The notes: generated from the letters alone by a model not told the origin. A stretch of 64,000 nucleotides of DNA from DATBGO01 sp036558005 (GCA_036558005.1 DATBGO010000014.1:1-64000), one strand, 5' to 3'; positions 49,732-59,029 are shown, numbered from the stretch's first letter. Numbers and translations: made by a program.

Positions 49732-49777
49732 CCGCGCCGGGCTCTGACCGGGCCGCCGCGGCGATAAGCTTGCGGGC

Positions 49778-50497
49778 ATGTCCCGACCCGACGGGCGCAG
49801 GCCCGATCAGCTGCGTGCGGTAAAACTCACCAGGGGCTGGCTGGACCACGCGGAAGGCTCCGTGCTGGTCGAGTTCGGCGCCACCAGGGTGCTGTGCGCG
49901 GCCAGCGTGAGCGAGGAACTCCCGCGCTGGCGGCGTGGCAGCGGACTGGGCTGGGTGACCGCCGAGTACGCGATGCTGCCCCGCTCGACCGGCACCCGCA
50001 GCGACAGGGAATCGGTCAAGGGACGGCTCGGCGGCCGCACCCAGGAGATCTCCCGGCTGGTCGGCCGGTCGCTGCGGGCCTGTATCGACCCCAAGGCGCT
50101 CGGCGACAACACCATCATCGTGGACTGCGACGTGCTGCAGGCCGACGGCGGCACCAGGACCGCCGCGGTCACCGGCGGGTACCTGGCGCTGGCCGACGCG
50201 ATCAGCTGGCTGCGCGGCCGCGGCCGGTGCAAGTCCAACCCGCTGGTCACGTCGGTGGCCGCGGTCAGCGTCGGGATCATCGGCGGCCAGCCGCGGCTGG
50301 ACCTGTGCTACACCGAGGACGTCGCCGCCGACACCGACATGAACGTGGTGTGCACCGGGGACGGCGACTTCGTCGAGATCCAGGGCACCGCGGAACGCGA
50401 GCCGTTCGGCCGGGACCTGCTCGACCAGCTGCTCGGCCTGGCGGTGACCGGGTGCGCAGAGCTGACCCGGCTGCAGGCCGAGGCGCTGGCGCGATGA
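49778..50497 (+). CDS. rph: Ribonuclease PH
   Basis: A 239-residue RNase PH with RPDQLRAVKLTRGWLDHAEGSVLVEFGATRVLCAASV, the phosphate-binding RSDRESVKGRLGGRTQEISRLVGRSLRA and ADGGTRTAAVTGGYLALADAI. It trims tRNA 3' ends by phosphorolysis. TAAGCT ends seven bases before the ATG with no ribosome-binding site. Overlaps rdgB by ATGA, the common actinobacterial arrangement. Confidence 0.96.
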   Translation: MSRPDGRRPDQLRAVKLTRGWLDHAEGSVLVEFGATRVLCAASVSEELPRWRRGSGLGWVTAEYAMLPRSTGTRSDRESVKGRLGGRTQEISRLVGRSLRACIDPKALGDNTIIVDCDVLQADGGTRTAAVTGGYLALADAISWLRGRGRCKSNPLVTSVAAVSVGIIGGQPRLDLCYTEDVAADTDMNVVCTGDGDFVEIQGTAEREPFGRDLLDQLLGLAVTGCAELTRLQAEALAR

Positions 50498-51108
50498 CCG
50501 GCGCGCCGAAGCTGGTGCAGGCCACCTCCAACCCCGGCAAGCTCGCCGAGCTGGCCCGGATCCTGGCGGGCGGGCAGGTGAACGTCAGCCTGGCCGGGCT
50601 CGGTGAGTTCCCCGGCGCGCCGGAGGTGCGCGAGACCGGCGCCACCTTCGCCGACAACGCGCTGCTGAAGGCCAGGGCGATGGCGGCGTTCACCGGGCTG
50701 CCCGCGGTGGCCGACGATTCGGGCTTGTGTGTGGATGCGCTGAACGGTATGCCCGGCGTGCTCTCGGCTCGCTGGTCGGGCAAGCACGGGGATGACGCGG
50801 CGAACTTGGCACTGGTGCTGGCCCAGCTGGAAGACGTGCCCGACGCCCGGCGCGGGGCGCACTTCGCCTGTGCCGCCGCGCTCGCGCTGCCATCAGGCCG
50901 GGAGCACGTCAGCGAGGGCACCGTGCACGGGCACCTGATCCGGGAGGAGCGCGGCACCAACGGCTTCGGCTATGACCCGGTCTTCGTGCCCGATTCGTCC
51001 CGGCAGACCACCGCCGAGATGAGCGCTGAGGCCAAGGACGCGATAAGCCACCGGGGCCGCGCGCTGCGCGCGCTGGCCCCGGTGATCGCCGCGCTGGTGG
51101 CTGGCTAG
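50494..51108 (+). CDS. rdgB: XTP/dITP diphosphatase (RdgB/HAM1)
   Basis: A 204-residue non-canonical purine NTP pyrophosphatase: LVQATSNPGKLAELARIL, ETGATFADNALLKARAMAAFTGLPAVADDSGLCVDALNGMPGVLSARW, GTNGFGYDPVFVP and AEMSAEAKDAISHRGRAL. It removes inosine and xanthosine triphosphates. ATG 50494 overlaps the rph stop. Confidence 0.95.
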   Translation: MTGAPKLVQATSNPGKLAELARILAGGQVNVSLAGLGEFPGAPEVRETGATFADNALLKARAMAAFTGLPAVADDSGLCVDALNGMPGVLSARWSGKHGDDAANLALVLAQLEDVPDARRGAHFACAAALALPSGREHVSEGTVHGHLIREERGTNGFGYDPVFVPDSSRQTTAEMSAEAKDAISHRGRALRALAPVIAALVAG

Positions 51109-51118
51109 GCCGGCCGGG

Positions 51119-52006
51119 TCAGGCCGATCCGTTCAGCAGGCCGGACGGCATGCTGGCCACCTGACTGGCGGGTGGCGGCGTGATGGTGACTGGCTGGTTG
51201 ATCGAGGTGATGTTGATGGTGGTCGTGATCGCCTGGCCGGCCACCGTCTCTGTCTCGATCATCCGCCGGGTGCGGTGCTGGTCATCGAGCCAGACGGTGA
51301 ACTTCACCGGGCCCTGCAGCAGCTTCAGCTGCGGGCCGAGCACCTTGCGCAGCTGCGGGCTGACGGACTTGAGCGCGGCCGCCGAGGTGAACGTGCCGGT
51401 GTAGCGGGTGGTCTTCACCCCGCCGATCACCTGGGTCCCGGTGGCGCGCACGTCCTTGGAGGCCGAGAGCGCCTGGGTCTGGTTCAGCGGGTTGCCGTTC
51501 TGCAGGTTCTGCAGTAGCTGGCTGAGCGAGGCGCCGCCCGAGGGCAGGTCCGCGATCGAGATCTTCACCCAGGGCTTGCCGATATGCGGCGAAAGCTCGG
51601 GGATCTTGAGGTAAACAGTCTTCGCGTCAAGGATCTCGCTGAACGGGATGGTCTTCCCGGCGGCCGTTATCTTCAGGTTGGCGTTGACCAGCAGGGTCGG
51701 CCGCACCTGCATCTGCATGGTGCCGCTGGTGGTGCCCGCGGAGCCGTTGCTGCCGACCTGGACATTCAGCGTGGTGGTCGCGGAGTTGATCCGCTGCGAG
51801 GTGCTGGCTGCCAGGCTGAGGGCCTGGCGCGGGCTGAGGTGCTTAGCCGTGGCGCCACCCTGCGCCGAGCCGGTCATGCTGCCGCAGCCGGCGATGAGGG
51901 TGATAGCGGCGGTGGCGGCGAGCAGCCCGGCCGGGCCGGCCAGCCGCCTGCGGGCGGGCTGCCGGGCCGCCGTGCCCGTGCCCGGATGCCGTGACGTAAC
52001 AGTCAT
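51119..52006 (-). CDS. LppX/LprG-family-like lipoprotein
   Basis: A 295-residue lipoprotein: twin-Arg-like basic N-terminus, helix GLLAATAAITLIAG and lipobox LIAGC, then a Ser/Gly linker and an LprG/LppX-like beta domain (TSQRINSATTTLNVQV, VNANLKITAAGKTIPFSEILDAKTVYLKIPELSPHIGKPWVKISIADL). Related mycobacterial proteins carry lipids across the periplasm. TAGCGT (plus-strand 52013-52018) ends six bases before its ATG. It converges on rdgB. Confidence 0.85.
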   Translation of the reverse strand: MTVTSRHPGTGTAARQPARRRLAGPAGLLAATAAITLIAGCGSMTGSAQGGATAKHLSPRQALSLAASTSQRINSATTTLNVQVGSNGSAGTTSGTMQMQVRPTLLVNANLKITAAGKTIPFSEILDAKTVYLKIPELSPHIGKPWVKISIADLPSGGASLSQLLQNLQNGNPLNQTQALSASKDVRATGTQVIGGVKTTRYTGTFTSAAALKSVSPQLRKVLGPQLKLLQGPVKFTVWLDDQHRTRRMIETETVAGQAITTTINITSINQPVTITPPPASQVASMPSGLLNGSA

Positions 52007-52109
52007 GGCTACACGCTAGCCCAAATCTGGCCATTCAAACCGCGATGAGCGGCCGGGCCAGGCGGGCCGGTACGGTAGGGGCGTCCGCACTTGGCTGAAG
52101 GGAACGCAG

Positions 52110-52577
52110 GTGGCTGACAGGCTGGCTCCGGGCGACGCCGCCCCCGACTTCACCTTGTCCGATGACGGCGGCAACCAGGTGAGCCTGTCGTCGCTGCGCG
52201 GCCAGCGGGTGATCATCTACTTCTACCCGGCGGCCATGACCCCCGGCTGCACCAAGCAGGCCTGCGATTTCCGCGACAGCAGGGCGGACCTGGCCGGATC
52301 GGGGCTGACGGTGCTCGGGATCTCGCCGGACAGCCCGGCGAAGCTGGCCCGGTTCCGGGACAAGGAGGGGCTCACCTTCCCGCTGCTGTCCGATCCGGAC
52401 CGCGGCGTCCTGACCGCATACGGGGCCTACGGGGAGAAGATGATGTACGGGAAGACCACGGTCGGGGTGATCAGGTCCACCTTCGTGATCGACGCCGACC
52501 AGCGGGTCGAGCGCGCGTACTACGGGGTCAAGGCCACCGGGCACGTCGCCCGGCTGCGCAAGGAGCTGGGAATCTGA
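52110..52577 (+). CDS. bcp: Thioredoxin-dependent peroxiredoxin, BCP type
   Basis: A 155-residue BCP/PrxQ: FTLSDDGGNQVSLSSLRGQRVIIYFYPAAMTPGCTKQACDFRD, with peroxidatic Cys in TPGCTKQAC and the resolving Cys five residues later. It reduces H2O2 and organic peroxides. GTG 52110 has GAAGGGA upstream. The tRNA gene follows 11 bases after the stop. Confidence 0.94.
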   Translation: MADRLAPGDAAPDFTLSDDGGNQVSLSSLRGQRVIIYFYPAAMTPGCTKQACDFRDSRADLAGSGLTVLGISPDSPAKLARFRDKEGLTFPLLSDPDRGVLTAYGAYGEKMMYGKTTVGVIRSTFVIDADQRVERAYYGVKATGHVARLRKELGI

Positions 52578-52588
52578 CCGGCGGCAAG

Positions 52589-52662
52589 GGGTCGTAGCCC
52601 AACGGCAGGAGGCGCAAGTCTTAGGAACTTGACAGTGTGGGTTCGAGTCCCACCGGCCCCAC
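52589..52662 (+). tRNA. tRNA with anticodon UAG and short variable loop (nominally Leu)
   Basis: A 74-nt cloverleaf: acceptor GGGGTCG pairs with CGGCCCC (one G-U), a three-pair D stem, anticodon stem CAAGT/ACTTG with loop CTTAGGA giving anticodon UAG (52623-52625), five-base variable loop ACAGT, and T arm GTGGG-TTCGAGT-CCCAC, discriminator A. The CCA is not encoded. UAG reads CUA leucine codons, but true tRNA-Leu is class II with a long variable arm, so the short loop here is odd. A Rho-independent hairpin follows. Confidence 0.88.
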
Positions 52663-52686
52663 ATGTGATTGCTCACGACATCGAGG

Positions 52687-52719
52687 ACACCCCGGACCCA
52701 CAACGAGGGTCCGGGGTGT
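52687..52719 (+). terminator. Hairpin terminator downstream of the tRNA
   Basis: 13-bp perfect stem ACACCCCGGACCC/GGGTCCGGGGTGT with a seven-base loop, starting 25 bases after the tRNA. Confidence 0.85.
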
Positions 52720-52875
52720 TTGCGCATCCCGGAGGCCGCCGGCGTCGCCCTTGATCATCCCGGCGATCGTTAACCGCCTGGTGGCGCCGATTATCGCGCG
52801 CCTTCTCTTTGCCAGCTCTTGATGAAATGATGACCGTTTCCCGCGGAATAGATGAAGGAACCATTACTGCCATTT
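52720..52875. other. Gene-free stretch upstream of oxidase unit 1
   Basis: Part of a 427-base non-coding region (52663-53089), with a visibly higher AT content near 52790-52890 than the rest of the window. Beyond it begins the conserved leader of unit 1. I see no feature in this part. Confidence 0.5.
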
Positions 52876-52943
52876 CCCCTTAGGGGTATTTAGCCCCCGG
52901 GGGAAGTTCGTCAATATCGTCAGGTCGCGTTCGAAGATAGCGT
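52876..52943 (+). promoter_or_regulatory. Conserved C/G-palindrome box and promoter, oxidase unit 1
   Basis: CCCCT-T-AGGGG (52876-52886), spacer TATTTAG, CCCCCGGGGG (52894-52903), conserved ATATCGTC, then TAGCGT at 52938-52943 as probable -10. The same arrangement precedes unit 2. There is no TTGACN -35, so an activator is likely. C- and G-tract palindromes resemble copper-responsive operators such as CsoR, which would suit the oxidase genes; that is inference. Confidence 0.55.
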
Positions 52944-53089
52944 TCGCGCCAGCCGGATCATTTCTTCAGAAAGGATGGAGAATTCCCGCAGCTAATCTTG
53001 AGCGGTAGTGCTGCCTTGCAGGCCCGGTCTAACTCCCGGCTGTCCGCAGCTGCCGCGTGCCTATCCAGGCAGCCGGAAAGGACGATGCG

Positions 53090-53170
53090 ATGACGATCCC
53101 CCCGAAGAATGCCCTGGTGAAAGGTGGCTTGCCACCGCCTGAATACAAGGACGGATGCCATGGCAGCTAA
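53090..53170 (+). CDS. 26-residue leader ORF of oxidase unit 1
   Basis: ATG 53090 to TAA 53170. The C-terminal half, GLPPPEYKDGCHG, is identical in the second copy at 59363-59443, while the N-terminal half differs. GGAAAGGACG lies just upstream. Its stop overlaps the first codons of the next gene by 11 bases, so translation of the two is coupled. It could be a regulatory leader or a tiny functional peptide. The whole region is duplicated, so conservation alone is weak evidence for coding. Confidence 0.5.
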   Translation: MTIPPKNALVKGGLPPPEYKDGCHGS

Positions 53171-53771
53171 TGACCGGCAGAGCCGGGGAATGAAACAGCG
53201 GGGGGCTGGCCGCGGCCGGGCTGGCCCTCGTTCGCGGCTGGGCGGGCTGCGCTGGGTGCCGATCCCGCTGGCGATCTTCGCCGCGGTGATCGGCGCGCTG
53301 GTGATGGGCTCGTTCCAGGGCCAGGTGGCCGCCGCCAACGCCACCCAGACCGGTTACCGGGCCGGCGGCCTGGCGATGTCCGTCGACACGACGCTGTGGA
53401 TGATGAACATGAAGCAGCCCAACGGTTACCAGATGCCCCAGAGCGAGATGCCTGGCATGCAGTCGACCGGTGATGACCGGCTGCGGGTCGAGGTCAGCCT
53501 CAGCAACGTCACCACCAGCCTGCAGCGGTACTCGACCACCGATTTCAGCCTGGCGAGCCCGGGCGGGAAGACCTGGAAGGTCAACGGCCAGGGATTCAGC
53601 ACCCTGCCCGCCTCGGCAAACCTTGAACCGGGGTTCGGGACGACCATCGACCTGTACTTCGATGTCCCCGCCAAGAACAGCAAGAACCTCACCCTTAAAT
53701 GGTCACGCGGCGGCACGACAGTGTCGATCCCGGTCAACACCGGCGGCATGCCGCGCGGAATGAAAATGTAG
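53160..53771 (+). CDS. Single-helix secreted Met-rich protein, oxidase unit 1
   Basis: A 203-residue protein. A basic N-terminus is followed by one helix (WVPIPLAIFAAVIGALVMGSFQG, residues about 31-53), then an external domain. A Met-rich segment (MMNMKQPNGYQMPQSEMPGM) resembles copper-binding stretches. The C-terminal half (YSTTDFSLASPGGKTWKV, LEPGFGTTIDLYFDVPAKNSKNLTLKWSRGGTTVS) looks like an immunoglobulin-type beta domain similar to DUF4352. The tail ends MPRGMKM. It precedes the oxidase gene by 77 bases and may deliver copper to it or anchor it. Not recognised as a named family. Confidence 0.75.
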   Translation: MAANDRQSRGMKQRGAGRGRAGPRSRLGGLRWVPIPLAIFAAVIGALVMGSFQGQVAAANATQTGYRAGGLAMSVDTTLWMMNMKQPNGYQMPQSEMPGMQSTGDDRLRVEVSLSNVTTSLQRYSTTDFSLASPGGKTWKVNGQGFSTLPASANLEPGFGTTIDLYFDVPAKNSKNLTLKWSRGGTTVSIPVNTGGMPRGMKM

Positions 53772-53848
53772 GAGACGAAGCACGCCGTTAGCCCAGACTC
53801 AGTCGAGCACTTTCGCCAGCCACGGGGCTGGCCGAGAGGAATAAACAA

Positions 53849-56800
53849 ATGTCATTTCCTGGCAGACCTGCTCCCCCGCGCTCCGGGCGGGGCAGGGAGA
53901 TCGCACTCCTGGCGCTTGTGCTAAGCACGGGCGTCGTCGGCTTCCAGCTCGGTATCGACGCGATGTTCGGCCGGGCCGCAGGCGGCCTGGCGCACGCGCC
54001 GCGTGACATGCTGCTGTCGGTTCCGGCCGCCTTGCTGGCCGCCTGGCTGGGCCTGCGGCTCGCGCCCCGGCCCGGACAGGACCGGGGCAGCGCCGGCGTG
54101 GCGCTGAACCGGGCCGCGCTGATCTCGCTCACGTTCATGCTGCTGTTCGTCCCGACGGCCCTGCTGGGCCGGTTCTTCGCCGGCGCCAGCACCACGGTCG
54201 TCCCTGGCCTGCTGCCCGCAACGGTGAGCCCGGGCCTGACCGCGCAGGCGCTGCGCAGCGTCAGCGACGCGCTGCTGGGCCAGGTGGCCGGGCTGCCGCT
54301 GCTGCTGGGCGCCTCGCTGCTGCTAGCAGGGTCTCGGCCGGCGACGCGGCGGCTGGGCCTGCGGCGCGCTTCCCGGCTCGTCTCCGTGGTGGCATCGCTG
54401 GCCGCCGTCGGCTACTTCGTCGGCCCCGGTGCCACCGCGGCGGGCGCGGCCACCGGCAGCGCCCCCCCGATGAGCCAGGCGGCGACCGCCGCCACATCGG
54501 CCAACCCCTGCACCAGCGCGCCGCGCGACACGTTCAACGTCTCGGCGATCAACGTCGACATGCCGCTGAACCGGTACGGCACCCATGACCCGAACGGGTT
54601 CATGTACGTGCTCAACTCCCAGATCTCCGCGGTCCGGGCCGAGGAGGCCTCGCAGCAGGTCTCCAGCGGGCTGCAAGGCGGCGACGCCATCCAGCCGCTG
54701 GTGATCCGCGCGCACGAAGGCGACTGCGTCACCATCAACCTCACCAACGCGACCACCTTCGGCGTCCAGGCGATGGACCAGCCGCCCATCGAAAACGTCG
54801 GGGATGACTGCGAGACCCCGCCCGACTGCAACGGGGCGCTGGTGCGCACCCCACAAGAGAACATCGCCTGGAACGTGAGCGGCCTGCCGGCGGTAGGGTC
54901 GGCGGCGCAGGTGTCCAGCGCGGTCGGCCAGAACGCGGACAACACCGCGGCACCAGGTAAGACGGTCAGCTACACCGTGTACATGGACCCGGCGCTGGGC
55001 GAGGGAGCGCACGTATTCCACTCGACCGGCGACTACCGGCAGCTCCAGGCCCACGGCCTGTTCGGCGCCCTCATCGCCGAGCCGAAGGGATCCCAGTTCC
55101 TGGACCCGCACACGAACCAGCTGCTCGCCAGCGGGTGGGACGCGACAATCCAGATGCCATCCGGTGCCACCGAGGGCGCCGCCAAAGCCCCCGAGCCCAG
55201 CTTCCGCGAATTCGCGCTTATTTTCCACGAGATCGGCGACGAGGGATACCGCCAGATCTACGAGAAGACCGGCGCCGCCTGTGACACCAGCGAGCACGAG
55301 GTCCCGTCGCCTGCTGGGGTTTCCCCGGCTGGCTGCGAGCTTCCGGTGGTGGACCAGTTCACCGACGCCTACCGGCCCTGCAGCAAGGCCATCAACTACC
55401 GGAGCGAGTGCTTCTTCGAGCGCGAGCTCGCCCAGAAGAGAGCAGGCTTCACCCCCGACGAGGCGCAGGACTACGGCTCGTACTCCAATGGCGACATGGC
55501 CACCCCGCGGCCGGAGCTGTACATCGGCGACCCGTACAAGATCCGCCTGATCAACGCGGGCTCGGAGATGGGCCACGTGTTCCACGAGCACGGCGGCGCC
55601 ATCCGCTGGCTGCGCAACCCCGGTGCCGCTAACCCGGACCTCGGGGGCGGGCTAGAGAAGCACCCGCCGGTCACCAAGGCCTCGATCAGGCTGGACTCGC
55701 AGACGATCGAGCCGGGCGAGTCCTACAGCCTCGAGACCGAGTGCGGCGCAGGCGGCTGCCAGCAGGCAGCGGGCGACTTCCTGTACCACTGCCACATCGC
55801 GGCACACTACGACTCCGGGATGCTGGGCTTCATCCGGGTGTTCGACACCGCGCAGTCGGGTCTGGCCACAGTGCCCGGCCGCACGCCGAAACCTGCCGCG
55901 GTCACCTCGGCCGGCCTGATCGGCAAGGTCATCGAGGGCAAGACCGTCGTCCCGCAGGACCAGCTCACCAACCCCAATACCCAGGTCTCCGTGCAGAGCC
56001 TGGTCACCAACCAGCTCCCGCCGCAGGGCACCCGGCTCAGCCAGGAGGACGCGACGGTCTGGGACTGGACGTGGGGCGGCACGGCGGACCAGCCGATCGC
56101 CCTCGGCGAGCCGGAGGACACTCACGTCTGGGCGGACTACACCGCGCCCAACCCCGGGCAGAGACCGCAGATCATGTTCGACCCGAGCAACGGCAGATAC
56201 GCGTGGCCGCTGCTGCAACCCCACCTAGGCGAACGGCCGCCGTTCTCGCCCAACGGCCATAGCGGGGCACCGTGGCTGGGCCCGAACGTCACGTCGACGA
56301 GACCAGACGGCCTGTGCCCGGCGGGGGCTCCGCTGCGCACCTACAACATCACCGCCGTCCAGGTCCCCATCAAGGACCAGTCCGACAGCGGGCGAGACGC
56401 CAGCGGGAACCCCATCGACCCGACCACCGATCCTGACGGGGAGATCTTCGTCCTCAACCAGGACGTGGCGGCGGTGAAGAACGGCACCAAGCCCGCGCAG
56501 CCGCTGGCCATCAGGTCCGATGTGGGCGACTGCATAGCGGTGACCCTGACCAATGACACGAGCCCGTCCACGGCCGGGGAACCCACTCCCGAGGAAAACG
56601 TCTTCCGCAAGCTCAACATCCACATCCATTTCGTGCAGTTCGACCCGCAGGCCTCCGACGGCGTGATCACGGGCTTCTCCTACGAGCAGGCCGTACGGCC
56701 GATCTCCGACGGGGAGGCTGGGGAGACGACGCTGGCCGCTGCTGCGCCGGCCGGGGCGACCCAGATCTCGGTGGCCAGCACCGCCGGGCTGCGCCCGGGC

Positions 56801-58984
56801 GTTAGCGTCGAGATCGGCCAGGGCCTGCCTGACACCGAGATCGCCACCAAGATCACGGCGATCAGCGGCAACACGCTGACGCTGAACAATCCGCTGCAGA
56901 ACGCGCATGCGTCCGGCGAGCGGACCGGAGTCGAGTTCGTGCAGTACCGGTGGTACAGCGACGTCGACGACGGGACGGTCTTCTTCCACGACCATGTGGA
57001 CGCGCTGAACTCGTGGGGCCACGGCCTGTTCGGTGCGCACATCATCGAGCCCGCTGGCTCGACGTTCCACGACCCGGTGACCGGGGCGCCGATCAGCAGC
57101 GGCCCGATCGCCGACATCGACACCACCGGCTCAGTCGGTTTCGGTGAGAAGGGAGACTTCCGCGAGTACGTGCTCTGGGAGCACGAGGGCATCAGGAGCA
57201 GCGGCTCTCCGCAGGGCTGCGAGCTGTCCAGCTTCAACCTCCGGGCGGCGCCACTGATCGACCGAGATCCGGTCGCCGCCAACACCCCCATTCCGGATGA
57301 CGAGGACGCCAGCGTTCCGGACGGGGCGGGCAATTACACCATGGGATTGGAGGCACACGAAGAACCCGCCGGATCGGACGAGAAGGACTGTACGGCCATC
57401 GGCACGTCCAACGATCCGTACGTGTTCTCGTCGGTGGCTCACGGCGACCCGCCGACACCGATGCTGAAAGCCTACGTGGGCGACCCGGTGGTGATCAGGC
57501 AGGTCGGCCTGGACGAAGCGGTCGGTGACATCCGGGTCACCGGGCACCGGTTCGCCGAGGAACGGTTCAACCCGAACGGCGTGCTGACCGACGCGGGCAC
57601 GGCCGGGATCTCGGAGAAGATGGACTACGTCTTCAACGCCGGCCAGTCACCCGGGGACTTCCTCTACTACTCCGGGCGCAGCCTGGAGCTGGAGAGCGGC
57701 GCCTGGGGCATCTTCCGGGTGATGAACACGCTGCACAGCTCCGGGCCGAACGCGCTGGAGCCGCTGCCTGACCGGACGGCGCCACCGTCCGGGGCGGGGT
57801 TCCCGACGCTCACGACCACGGGCAAGGCGCCGCCTGCCGCACCCAGCGACAGCAGCTCTATCTGCCCGAGCAGCGCGCCAACCCGCAGCTACAACGTATC
57901 CATCTTCAACGGGATCACCTTCGACCAGGGGATGCCGGGCGAGAGCGACGCGGCACCTGAGACCGGCGGGTCCTGGGCTGTCATGTACGCGCTCACCAGT
58001 GACGAGAGCGCCATCAAGGCCGGCACGAAGCCGGCCGTTCCGCTGGTCATCCGGGCCAACGCGGGCGACTGCCTGAAGGTGACGCTGCACAACGACCTGC
58101 CGGCCGACCACTTCACCTGGACCTGGGGATCTGGCTCCACCAGGGCGGGGTTCAACATCGGCAATGTCCTCTACAATCCGCAGACCTCCTACGGCGGCGC
58201 GATCGGGTATGACCCCGACTCGGGCGTGGCACCGGGCGGCTCGCGGACCTACGTCTACTACGTCGACAAGGAACTCGGCACCAACCTGATCCTCAACGCA
58301 GCCAACGAGTCGTCCTGGCGGGACGGTGCTTACGGCGCCCTCATCGCGGAGCCGAAGGGCTCGGTGTACGAGGACCCGTTCACCGGCCAGCCGATCTCGT
58401 CGGGGGTCTTCGCCGACATCTTCCCGGGCAGCGGTAGCCCGTTCCGGGAGTACGCGACGATCTTCAGCGACCGGGAACCGCTGCTAGCCCACAACATCAT
58501 GGAGTACTACCTGGACTCCGACCACTCCTACACCGACTACAACGAGGAATCGCTCACCCAACGGGAAGGCGACGACCTCACCTCGATCCCGCTCTGGCAG
58601 GCCAAGAGCGACAGCGTCGCTGGCGGGGCCGATCCGGCCACGCCGCTGTTCGAGGCCTTCGCGGGCGATCCCGTCCGCTGGCGGGTGGCTAACGCCGCCG
58701 GGGACGACCCGATCTCCTTCCAGGTGTCGGGCCACTCCTTCCCGCTGGATCACGGGCTGACCGGATCGCAGATCATCGAGGCCAGGACCCTGGTCGCCGG
58801 CGAGACGTTCGACGCCTACCTGGTGAACGGCGCGGCCGGCGCGACCGGAGCTACCGGCGACTACGAGTACAACGTCGGCCGCGATCCGATCATCAAGTCC
58901 GGTGACTGGGGCATCATGCGAGTGCTCCCGGCCTCCGGTACCGCCAGTCCCAGCACTGGCCCGTCCCTGAAACCGCTGAGTTGA
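53849..58984 (+). CDS. Giant membrane-anchored six-domain multicopper oxidase, copy 1
   Basis: A 1711-residue protein. The first 200 residues hold about five membrane helices, placing the rest outside. Then come three similar units (from about residues 215, 825 and 1340), each starting CP.xAP..xYNxS and containing PLxIRAxxGDCxxVTL; each has two cupredoxin-like domains. The copper motifs occur only in the middle: HVFHEHGG (His576) and HCHIAAHYDSGM (His647-Met658) in the second domain of unit one, then HIHF (His925) and HDH (His1047) in the first domain of unit two. The other domains have lost their copper ligands. Substrate unknown; metals, phenols or manganese are possible. Starts at ATG 53849. 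A strong terminator follows. Confidence 0.85.
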   Translation: MSFPGRPAPPRSGRGREIALLALVLSTGVVGFQLGIDAMFGRAAGGLAHAPRDMLLSVPAALLAAWLGLRLAPRPGQDRGSAGVALNRAALISLTFMLLFVPTALLGRFFAGASTTVVPGLLPATVSPGLTAQALRSVSDALLGQVAGLPLLLGASLLLAGSRPATRRLGLRRASRLVSVVASLAAVGYFVGPGATAAGAATGSAPPMSQAATAATSANPCTSAPRDTFNVSAINVDMPLNRYGTHDPNGFMYVLNSQISAVRAEEASQQVSSGLQGGDAIQPLVIRAHEGDCVTINLTNATTFGVQAMDQPPIENVGDDCETPPDCNGALVRTPQENIAWNVSGLPAVGSAAQVSSAVGQNADNTAAPGKTVSYTVYMDPALGEGAHVFHSTGDYRQLQAHGLFGALIAEPKGSQFLDPHTNQLLASGWDATIQMPSGATEGAAKAPEPSFREFALIFHEIGDEGYRQIYEKTGAACDTSEHEVPSPAGVSPAGCELPVVDQFTDAYRPCSKAINYRSECFFERELAQKRAGFTPDEAQDYGSYSNGDMATPRPELYIGDPYKIRLINAGSEMGHVFHEHGGAIRWLRNPGAANPDLGGGLEKHPPVTKASIRLDSQTIEPGESYSLETECGAGGCQQAAGDFLYHCHIAAHYDSGMLGFIRVFDTAQSGLATVPGRTPKPAAVTSAGLIGKVIEGKTVVPQDQLTNPNTQVSVQSLVTNQLPPQGTRLSQEDATVWDWTWGGTADQPIALGEPEDTHVWADYTAPNPGQRPQIMFDPSNGRYAWPLLQPHLGERPPFSPNGHSGAPWLGPNVTSTRPDGLCPAGAPLRTYNITAVQVPIKDQSDSGRDASGNPIDPTTDPDGEIFVLNQDVAAVKNGTKPAQPLAIRSDVGDCIAVTLTNDTSPSTAGEPTPEENVFRKLNIHIHFVQFDPQASDGVITGFSYEQAVRPISDGEAGETTLAAAAPAGATQISVASTAGLRPGVSVEIGQGLPDTEIATKITAISGNTLTLNNPLQNAHASGERTGVEFVQYRWYSDVDDGTVFFHDHVDALNSWGHGLFGAHIIEPAGSTFHDPVTGAPISSGPIADIDTTGSVGFGEKGDFREYVLWEHEGIRSSGSPQGCELSSFNLRAAPLIDRDPVAANTPIPDDEDASVPDGAGNYTMGLEAHEEPAGSDEKDCTAIGTSNDPYVFSSVAHGDPPTPMLKAYVGDPVVIRQVGLDEAVGDIRVTGHRFAEERFNPNGVLTDAGTAGISEKMDYVFNAGQSPGDFLYYSGRSLELESGAWGIFRVMNTLHSSGPNALEPLPDRTAPPSGAGFPTLTTTGKAPPAAPSDSSSICPSSAPTRSYNVSIFNGITFDQGMPGESDAAPETGGSWAVMYALTSDESAIKAGTKPAVPLVIRANAGDCLKVTLHNDLPADHFTWTWGSGSTRAGFNIGNVLYNPQTSYGGAIGYDPDSGVAPGGSRTYVYYVDKELGTNLILNAANESSWRDGAYGALIAEPKGSVYEDPFTGQPISSGVFADIFPGSGSPFREYATIFSDREPLLAHNIMEYYLDSDHSYTDYNEESLTQREGDDLTSIPLWQAKSDSVAGGADPATPLFEAFAGDPVRWRVANAAGDDPISFQVSGHSFPLDHGLTGSQIIEARTLVAGETFDAYLVNGAAGATGATGDYEYNVGRDPIIKSGDWGIMRVLPASGTASPSTGPSLKPLS

Positions 58985-59029
58985 TCAACTGGCTGACGGC
59001 CAGCTGAGCGCTGCCGTCGCGCTAGACAC

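Noticed and set aside
52894..52903. Calling the C5G5 palindromes a proven CsoR site
   Set aside because: No csoR gene is visible and the position is upstream of the -35; kept only as an inference.
52976..52996. Six-codon ORF in the leader of oxidase unit 1
   Set aside because: The ATG is ACG in unit 2, so it is not conserved, unlike the 26-codon ORF.
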